A stretch of DNA of 14,274 nt, taken from positions 4,275 through 18,548 of the forward strand of contig NW_004440417.1 of NCBI RefSeq assembly GCF_000330505.1, read 5' to 3'. The position numbers and the translations under genes were made by a program. Positions 7,940 through 14,274 of this stretch are shown one piece after another. Within the stretch, counting starts at the first letter, position 1. Each line of letters begins with the position of its first letter. The notes beneath the pieces are model-generated. The model was not told where the DNA came from. It worked only from the letters and a program-made list of their open reading frames with translations, and did not search any database. Source of the DNA: Entamoeba invadens IP1. Taxonomy: Eukaryota > Evosea > Mastigamoebida > Endamoebidae.

Positions 7940-8688
7940 ATGCAATATCCGTTTGTTATTTATCTCACCAAACACACTCACAAAAAGCAAAGGAGAGTCC
8001 TCAAACAACTATAAAATTTTAGTCTTGGGAGAAGCAGGTGTTGGGAAAACCTGTTTGCTGACTCGGTTTGCAGACAAGACTTTCACTGAAGAAGAGGAAC
8101 TTTCTACTAACGCAAACTTTAAGGTCGTTGACGTCCCGACTCCGGAGTCTTCAAAGGCGAAATCAGTCAAACTAGAGTTTGGTTTATATAAACATTTATT
8201 TTATTAACAAATGAATAGCAAATCATTACACAATTATTCACAGCAATTTAAACAAAAAACCGACTTACAGATTGTATGACACTGCCGGACAAGAACGATT
8301 CAGGATATTAACAAGTTCGTTTTACAGAAAGTGTTGTGGCGCGTTTTTAGTCTTTGACTTGAACGATAGAAACTCATTTCAAAATTTACAGAACTGGTCG
8401 AAGGATATTGAGTACTATGCAAACAAAGCAATTGTCATAGTTGTCGGAAACAAATCGGACTTGCCAAAGATTGATGACACCATTCAGCCGACAGAGATGT
8501 CTGGCTACATTTCAGAAAAGGGGTACAAAGCCTTCTACGAGTGTTCTGCAAAAACGGGGGATAAGTGCGAAGAGGCGCTTAAAGCAATGGCGCTTGAGGT
8601 AGCCGAGATGTGCACAGAAGAAACAGATGACCCCAAGAACGTCAAGCAGAACAACGTTCAAAAAAAGTCGAAATGCTTCTTATTTTAG
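7940..8688 (+). CDS. Rab-family small GTPase (three exons, 205 aa)
   Basis: Exons 7940-7950, 7988-8176 and 8271-8688 join to 205 codons plus stop. Rab GTPases switch between GDP and GTP on membranes to direct vesicle traffic. All G motifs are present: P-loop GEAGVGKT (18-25), DTAGQE (70-75), NKSD (127-130) and SAK (159-161). The RabF-like WDTAGQERFR segment reads LYDTAGQERFR (68-78). The C-terminus KCFLF (201-205) ends in a CaaX-type box, Cys202, so prenylation by a CaaX enzyme or a single-Cys Rab mode is expected. Unusual: the switch I segment reads STNANFK where TIGVDFK is typical, and 4-5 extra residues (PTPESSKAK region, 54-62) lie before strand beta-3. This suggests a lineage-specific RabX-type protein rather than a conserved Rab. 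The first exon is only 11 nt (MQYP start). The alternative ATG at 7861 would need a different acceptor and give a 30-residue basic extension. Confidence 0.93.
7951..7987 (+). other. Intron 1 of the Rab gene (very short)
   Basis: 37 nt, GTTTGTTATTT...AAAAAG. It is the only nearby acceptor that joins the ATG at 7940 in frame with the P-loop reading frame. The AAG acceptor and 37-nt length are at the extreme for Entamoeba introns. Confidence 0.65.
8177..8270 (+). other. Intron 2 of the Rab gene
   Basis: 94 nt, GTTTGG...TTACAG. It splits the Glu67 codon as GA^A and yields KLELYDTAGQERF, matching the Rab consensus KLQIWDTAGQERF. This supports the site over the nearby GTTTAT. Confidence 0.93.
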
Positions 8689-8927
8689 TCACTTATATTG
8701 TGTTTTGTTCCTTCATTTTCAATCTCCAAAATTGAACGAAATGTGATATATTATATTTATAGTATCATTTATACTAAAAATATCCATTGTATTATTATGA
8801 GATGGAATTCAGATTTATAGTATTTTTTGTGGTTAAAGAACTATAATATATAGTTTGTCATTTTTAAAAGATGGAATTTCCAAGAATGGAGGTGCATAAA
8901 AAGCGAAAAAAGACACAAATTCAACTA

Positions 8928-10618
8928 TCACTGTTTCACGTCACCTTCTTTGGCGACGTCTTTGACAATATCATCGTCGTCGTCCTTGTCTTCAACGTTT
9001 TTTATTTCGTCATCGACATCTTCGTTATCGTCATTTTCATCGTCGTCTTCCTCATCGTCGTCGTTTCTAACAATCTCGTCATCGACGTCCTGCTCCTCGT
9101 CGTCGAAGTCCTCATCGATATTATCGAACCCGTCGTCGTCGAAGTTCTGAGAATCGTCCGACTGTTCTGAGTCTTCATGTGCCGTATTCTGTTTATTGAA
9201 ACATTCACTCGTCTCGTCGTCGCGTGGAACAACGACTGTATTGACGTAATCCACAAACTCCTTGTCACCGATTATGGCGGTGTAAAAGTCGTCCTCCTCT
9301 CCTTTATCTTCCACGGACTGTAACACACTCCTCATCAAACGAGCTGCAATAAGCCAGTAGTCTGGCCCAAGATTCTTCTCTTTTTTTTCTTCGACCGCTT
9401 TCTTGTCCATCTCAACAAATGTTTTGAGCAACTTCCCACCGTCGAGGAGTTTTAGTTTGACGTTCATAGCATTTCCGTTGACCACCGTCAAGAAAGTCAT
9501 TTTGATTGTTTGTCTCAGAATCGTGCAGGAATGATTCATATAGAACACTTCCATCATTACATTCAACACATTCTCCCTTGCCAATTTATCATATATCTGT
9601 TTGAACCCGCTCAAGACAAGTGACAAGACGATGTACACCAAATTATTCAGAACGCCTCCGGATTTTCGAGTTCTGAATACCTCATCGAAGTGTGAGATGT
9701 GTGGGAGAAGTGCTTTAAATATCCCCGGCAACTCGTCTGGGTTAGTATACGTCAGTATAGTACTGCACGCCAGAATGTTACTGACAATAATGAAGCAGTG
9801 TTCGACATAGAGGTCGTCTTGACTCTCGAACATTGACTGAACAAATTTGGGGAGGATCTCATTACTATTAAGTAACGTGATGAACCGGAAGATATGCGAG
9901 TTGTCGTTTGAGACTTTCCACATGACGACGTTTCGAATGAAAGAGGAGATATTACTAATGATGTCCAATGACTGTGTTCCCATTAAAGTAGTGATGAGTT
10001 TTGGGATGAATCCTTTATTACATAGCCAGTCTATACATCCTTCCTTCCCAATATCATCCAATTTCATGATTTGAAAGATCGAGTCAAGAAATCCAGTGAT
10101 GTCCAACCGCGCCATGAGTGTATTCAACATCGTCTCGTCTTTGGTAAATAAATCGTAGACCACCGCATTCCCCACTTGAATCACACAATTCAAGACTAAC
10201 CCTCCCGCACTCATCCGTTTCTCGTTATTCGACCGTATTGCTTCAAAAAGGTATTCCACAAGTTCTTCATTAGTTCCTATGACGTCGATGATATGAGAGG
10301 GTTCGTCCGTGAATATCGAAATACAAATCGCGTGATACTTTTCAAAGAGGACCGGGTCGTCCGTCGGGGTGATGTCGTATGTCGTGTACTTCAGATATCG
10401 TTGAATGTTCTCCGGTTCAACACAAAAGTCCATTAAGTCGTTATTCCGCCTAATCTCAGATATAAAGTCTTCTTCATTCAATAACTTCTCAAGCGTGCAA
10501 TCGGCTTTCCCAAGTAATATATCTAACGGTGACGCCATCGGTGGAAAGCGAAACATGCCACTCCAGTAATTCTATATGTAAGCAGAGTCCTGTGGAAATA
10601 AGAAACTTGACAAACCAT
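8928..10618 (-). CDS. SAPS-domain protein, PP6/Sit4 phosphatase regulatory subunit family, copy 1 (548 aa, acidic tail)
   Basis: Exon 1 is only the ATG (10618-10616); exon 2 is 10571-8928. The start region reads MNYWSG-MFRF, then SPLDILL...CTLEKLLNEEDFISEIRRNNDLMDF. That is the hallmark SAPS opening (LDKLL...VTLEELLDEDDLLQE.....LIDF in animal and yeast members, which also begin MFW/MSFW). The remainder is helical repeat with WLCNKGFIPKLI, NNLVYIVLSLVLSG and GPDYWLI, as in the paralogue. Family members bind and direct the PP6-type Ser/Thr phosphatase catalytic subunit, usually in the cytoplasm. The last ~76 residues are almost pure Asp/Glu with Asn and Val, far longer than the ~19-residue acidic end of copy 2, encoded by GAC/GAT/GAA-rich near-repeats. 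In-frame ATGs (10556, MFRF; then MASP) are possible but less likely starts. Confidence 0.86.
10572..10615 (-). other. Intron immediately after the start codon, SAPS copy 1
   Basis: 44 nt on the - strand, GTTTGTCAAG...ACATATAG. The upstream exon contributes only ATG as coding sequence. Use of the internal CACAG acceptor would lead to an in-frame TAG. The joined product starts MNYWS, as in copy 2. Confidence 0.8.
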
Positions 10619-11089
10619 TTTTAATTTACCAGTTCAAAACCCTTCTTTCATTTAATTATTTATTTCTCGTCTGACTCGGCTTTTTGGCACTTTCTATCTA
10701 TTCATTTCTTTTGAAGGTTTTTGCCCAGAACAAAATCGATAGGACTTCGAAAAGATAACTACTTTGCTGTACTATCCATTCTTATCATTTTTACTATAGT
10801 ATTAATTTGGACAAACTGAACTAATTAAATAGCTTTGTTATTAATTTCTGTTAATTCTCTAATCAAACGGTCTTGCCGTTGTACTGTACTATATCTTAAT
10901 AGTATAATTTATTATTGTAAAATTATAATTTTATATAAATTAAAATCCTTCTATAAATAGTATTTTAGTACTAGAATGAATTATACTGAATAGTAGACGT
11001 CCAACCCACTCAAAATTCAAATAAACATTGCTTTGGAGGAGCTTTGTAGTCTTAGTCAAGTGCTGTTCTTTGTTTTTGATATGACGGGC
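10619..11089. other. Spacer between the two SAPS genes
   Basis: 471 AT-rich bases holding the promoter of copy 1 and the 3' UTR of copy 2. Short AT palindromes such as AAAATTATAATTTT (about 10919-10932) and a 5-bp-stem hairpin AACGG-TCTTG-CCGTT (10866-10880) are seen. No gene. Confidence 0.6.
10631..10640 (-). promoter_or_regulatory. GAAC-like core promoter element, SAPS copy 1
   Basis: On the - strand GTTTTGAACT lies 12 nt before the exon-1 ATG. The GAAC box is a known Entamoeba core promoter element. The PH-domain gene has GTTTTGAAC in the same position class. Assignment by similarity only. Confidence 0.4.
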
Positions 11090-12682
11090 TTACTCTTCGT
11101 CCTCCTCGAATTCCTCAAAGCCGTCGTCGAAATCAATTTCGTCTGTAAATTCCTCTCCCTGTGCAATCTTACCAAAATAGCCTGATTTGTAGTCTTCTCT
11201 GACCATCACGACGTTCTTCATGTAATTGACAAACTCGGCGTTCTTCTCGATGATCTCTTTCACTTCATTTTGTTCGTCTTTGTCTTCTATGAAGTGATAG
11301 AACCCAATCATCATTTTCTCGCCTATCAGCCAATAGTCTGGCGCTATGTTCTTCTTCTCCTTCTCCTCCAAAGCCTCTTTGTCCTTTTGTACCATCAGAT
11401 CTAATAAATTCCCACCATCTAATAAATTGACTTTGAGGCATGTCGTGCCACTACTTAAAATCGACGCCACAGTGATTTGCACCGTCTGTCTCACTACCGT
11501 GCTCGAGTGGGCGCCATAAAAGACGGCAATCATACTCTTCAAGACAGTCTGCCGAGTAATTTCCTCATGCACTTTGTCATATCCGGAGAGGACTAAAGAC
11601 AAGACTATATACACCAAATTGTTTGTCAGCGTCCCAATCTTCCTCTTGACAAAGATCTCTTCAAATTGGCTTAAGTGTTGTATCAGCGCGACATAGATCC
11701 CCGGCAGAGTCACTTGGTCTTTATATGTCAAGACAGTCGAGCACGCCAAAATGTTTGAGATGATTTGGAGGCACTGCGCCGCGACGAAGTCGTCTTGCGT
11801 CGTGAACGCGAAATGGACGAATTGATTGAGTTCCGGCGACTCGTTGATCTTCGTGACGAACTTCGATGTGTATGAGTCACTATTTGAGATCTTCCAGATG
11901 ACAAGGTTATGTACAAACGCAGTGATATTGTCAAGAGCGTCAAGAGAGGGATGACTTTGGAGGGTTTTAAACAGTGCTTCTATCAAGCCAAGTCGACAGA
12001 CTTGATCTATAGTTCCATTTTTATTAATATCTTCTAATTTAATAGCTTCAAGTAATAATTCTAAGACCCCGTCGACTTCTAAATGAGTGATTAAGATTGT
12101 GATGACGTCATCATTGGTATTGAGGTATTCCAAAACAAAGGAATTGTCGACCGAGATCGCAGAAGATAAAATTACCGCCGCATTCGACATCTTTGTCACG
12201 TTGGGAGTATTAAGTGAATCAAATAAATACCTCACGATGTCGGTGGACTGCGCGATGGGATCGATGATGTGAGAGACTTCATCGGAGAATAAGGAAGAAC
12301 AGATATAATGATATTTAAGAACACTCTCACGGGTTTGGGAAGAGGGAATATCACAGAGAGAATACTGAATGATACTCTGAAGGCGTTGGGGAGTACTGCA
12401 GTACTCTATTAACTTCGCGTTTGTCTTCATCTCGCGAGAAAAGTCCTCGACGTCCATTAACTTCTCTAAAGTACACATGGGGTCCTTTAAAAGGGTGTCG
12501 ATAGGCGATTCCATGTGCATAAAGTTAAAAAAGCTCGACCAATAATTCACTATATATTACTCTCAATTGTTAAGTCATTCCGGTCATGAAGAAAATGAAA
12601 AGTGTGATTGGAAATTACAATCACAAAAGATGTTATGACGTGTGAGTACGGAATACAAAAGGTCAATGTATAAGAACAAACT
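11090..12682 (-). CDS. SAPS-domain protein, PP6/Sit4 phosphatase regulatory subunit family, copy 2 (486 aa)
   Basis: The frame begins at a GTG (12550), but a spliced start is more convincing. The A at 12682 joins TG at 12549-12548 across a 132-nt intron to make ATG, followed by AAT TAT TGG. The protein opens MNYWSSFF...ESPIDTLL...CTLEKLMDVEDFSREMKTNAKLIEY, colinear with copy 1 along its whole length (NNLVYIVLSLVLSGY, APDYWLIGEKMM). It ends in a short acidic tail, DFDDGFEEFEEDEE, that matches only the start of copy 1's tail. Predicted role: targeting or regulatory subunit of a PP6-like phosphatase. The fairly low identity to copy 1 by eye indicates an old tandem duplication; two subunits could define different phosphatase complexes. 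A start at the downstream in-frame ATGs (MHMESP) cannot be excluded. Confidence 0.85.
12550..12681 (-). other. Intron splitting the start codon, SAPS copy 2
   Basis: 132 nt on the - strand from GTTTGTTCTT to AATATATAG. The exon before it ends ...GAACGA and the exon after it begins TGAATTATTGG, so A^TG forms only after splicing. It is the only GTTTGT donor in the upstream region. Confidence 0.68.
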
Positions 12683-13182
12683 CGTTCTTTCTATTTTAAA
12701 GTTTCTTTATTCAATTGATATCATTCCAAACAGGGTTTTCTTTTCTTGTCTTTTTCTCTAAGATTGTATCACTCAAATATTTTTCCAAATTGCAGTTCAA
12801 ATGGTTATTTTACTATTAATTACAATAAATAATAGGAAGAAATTTTACTAGTTTTATAGAATATTTATATTATTTATAAAAATATATCTTTTAAAATTAT
12901 AAATTGTATAATAATTTTTTGAACAATAGTTTACATAATAACTTTTTACTAGTTTACAACTAATAATAATAACATATTATTATATTTATTATATAAATAT
13001 AATATAATACCGATAGTACGAAAAACGATAAAAAAAACTATAGTCATTGCTTTATTTGAATAATAAAAGTAATTAAAAAAAAAAAGAAAGCACACCCGAC
13101 CTTTTGCGGTCCAATACCGAATTTCATTTCTATAATTAAAGAAAACGGAACTATGAAATTGAACTTTAAGTTTTGAACGGCT
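12683..13182. other. Divergent intergenic region between SAPS copy 2 and the PH-domain gene
   Basis: 500 bases, extremely AT-rich with poly-A/T and ATA runs (12820-13020). It must contain the 5' leader and promoter of SAPS copy 2 and the promoter of the PH gene. No coding signal. Confidence 0.6.
13170..13178 (+). promoter_or_regulatory. GAAC-like core promoter element, PH-domain gene
   Basis: GTTTTGAAC ends 4 nt before the ATG at 13183. Two more GAAC words (13148-13151 and 13161-13164) lie just upstream. This is similar to the known Entamoeba GAAC box and to 10631-10640 of the SAPS gene. So close to the ATG it could instead be leader sequence. Confidence 0.35.
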
Positions 13183-14274
13183 ATGACCGAGAGTAGTAAA
13201 GAGATGAAGTTATTCTCACAAGTAGTCCGGCCTTATACATTAGAGTCTTCTGTTTTGATCTATGAGAACAAAAAGTGGAAGAAACGGTATCTTCTCTGGA
13301 AAGGCATGACGCTCTATTTATTTGACAAAAAAGGGACAAAAGAGCCATCCAAAGAGGTCTATGAATTAGGCAAAGATGCGACAATGACAATTGAAGCGGA
13401 TGGCAAAGAGAAGAAAAATGTTATTCACTTCAAAGGAATTTCCGATTTTCTGATCTTAGCCGATGAAACTCTTCCTGCCATCGAAGCGGCCTTTAAGACT
13501 TATAAGAGCGAAATCGAAGCTGAAAAGCGCCGCGCAGAAGCAGAAGCCGCTCGTGCTAAAGAACCAGTAGTTCTATCTTTGGAAGAACTCAATGAAAAGC
13601 TTAACGCTCATGTTGGAAAGTGGACGGGGGCGGATTATAAAGTTTTTTTGAAGGACATAGGAAAGGTCACATCGGACAAATACCTCTATAAGATTCTCAA
13701 ACGTGTGGTCCGTTTGTTTTTTGTATTATATTTTTTAATACATTTTGTTATATTTTTTACGAATATATATTATACTATAGTATATAATACATTTTATTAT
13801 ATTTTATAATACAATTTTATTGTATTCATTCAAAGTTTTTATGTACGAGAAATTTTTAGTTATATAATATAGTACAGTTTTTTGATGAGTAGAAGATTGG
13901 AGCAATCAGGACTTCATCGACTTTTTTTATAAAGAATTCTGCGAGGAAGACTTGGAAGATACCGGATCGTTTTTAGCCGGGAAAGACAAAGACGACGAAG
14001 AAGTCACGTTTGTGTTTGGGAAGGATGTTAAGGGAGCGATGAGGATTACGGATATCTTTAAAACAATATACAAGAACTATAATTTAGTGTGGAGCGAGAT
14101 TGCAAGGTGTTTGTTGGCATCCTTGGCGTCGTGGGAGCTCACGTCAAGAGATGAAGTGTTCCAAGTTATAGTGTTTGAAATGACTAAAGAGTTCGATGTT
14201 GCTGAAATAGTCACGTTTTTGCACTTTTATGCCGACTTTGAGGAAGATTCTTTTGTTGTCACTTGGTCAGATTT
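13183..14274 (+). CDS. PH-domain protein with unrecognised C-terminal region (partial, runs off the window)
   Basis: Exon 1 is 13183-13711. A 181-nt intron (13712-13892, GTTTGTTTT...GAGTAG) is followed by exon 2, 13893 to the window end, open throughout: at least 303 residues. Residues ~15-110 look like a pleckstrin-homology fold: VLIYENKKWKKRYLLWKG, TLYLFDKK, then strands and a terminal helix (DETLPAIEAAFKTYKSE). The conserved C-terminal Trp of PH helices is not evident. A short Ala/Glu/Arg coiled-coil segment follows (110-127), then a helical region (LSLEELNEKL..., 131 on). After splicing this continues QDWSNQDFIDFFYKEF and further helical sequence I do not recognise. PH domains bind phosphoinositides or proteins at membranes, so a signalling or trafficking adaptor is plausible, but no effector domain is visible inside the window. 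Confidence 0.72.
13712..13892 (+). other. Intron of the PH-domain gene
   Basis: 181 nt, AT-rich. The donor GTTTGTTTT and acceptor GATGAGTAG join C^AA to give Gln177 and restore an open frame to the window end (VVQDWSNQDFIDFF). Without splicing, the frame runs into a Phe/Ile/Tyr tail and stops. Confidence 0.85.

Noticed and set aside
7861..7950. Upstream ATG giving the Rab a 30-residue Lys-rich N-terminal extension
   Set aside because: Needs a GGAGAG acceptor at 7997 and gives a low-complexity, AT-driven peptide atypical of Rabs. The ATG at 7940 with the 7987 acceptor is simpler. Kept as an alternative in the Rab entry.
8871..9170. Two + strand frames (8871-9170, Val/Ile-rich; 8950-9150, Ser-rich)
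   Set aside because: They are antisense readings of the GAC/GAT/GAA repeats that encode the acidic tail of SAPS copy 1. Their extreme composition follows from that.
11728..11943. Ser/Arg-rich - strand frame resembling an SR protein
   Set aside because: Out-of-frame shadow of SAPS copy 2, which is strongly supported over the same bases.
12820..13060. Many ATA/TAT palindromes and near-repeats
   Set aside because: Expected by chance at this base composition; no regular unit or spacing, and no CRISPR-like array.

Overview
The window looks like nuclear DNA of an Entamoeba species, most likely from the E. invadens side of the genus. The evidence is compact genes in AT-rich spacers, short introns that start GTTTGT/GTTTGG and end in AG, short apparent 5' leaders, and a non-LTR retrotransposon whose C-terminal endonuclease has the PD-X14-D spacing known from Entamoeba LINEs. 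The species itself is an inference.

Left part (1-1557) is repetitive. At 1-966 lies the decayed 3' portion of a non-LTR retrotransposon ORF (zinc finger plus restriction-like endonuclease). At 1119-1547 lies a short, transposase-less inverted-repeat element flanked by an exact 10-bp direct repeat, like a non-autonomous Mutator-type element. It carries a GC-rich foldback core.

Middle part: a two-exon + strand gene (1936-3757) encodes a 590-aa, mostly disordered protein of unknown function. A decayed + strand cytosolic Hsp70 pseudogene follows (about 4100-5256). A - strand cytosolic Xaa-Pro aminopeptidase (5806-7539) is convergent with the pseudogene. It diverges, across a 400-bp AT-rich spacer, from a three-exon Rab-type small GTPase (7940-8688, +).

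Right part: two tandem - strand paralogues (8928-10618 and 11090-12682) encode SAPS-domain proteins, the family of regulatory subunits of the PP6/Sit4 phosphatases. Both appear to have an intron at the start codon: in one copy it follows an exon holding only ATG, in the other it splits the start codon as A^TG. Divergent from them, a + strand PH-domain protein (13183 to beyond the window end) has a 181-nt intron.

The genes do not form a pathway or operon. This is an ordinary compact protist gene neighbourhood with transposon debris. The main value of the entries is in the corrected exon models: six introns restore start codons, C-termini or conserved motifs that single-frame ORFs miss. All splice sites are read from sequence and reading-frame logic, without transcript evidence.
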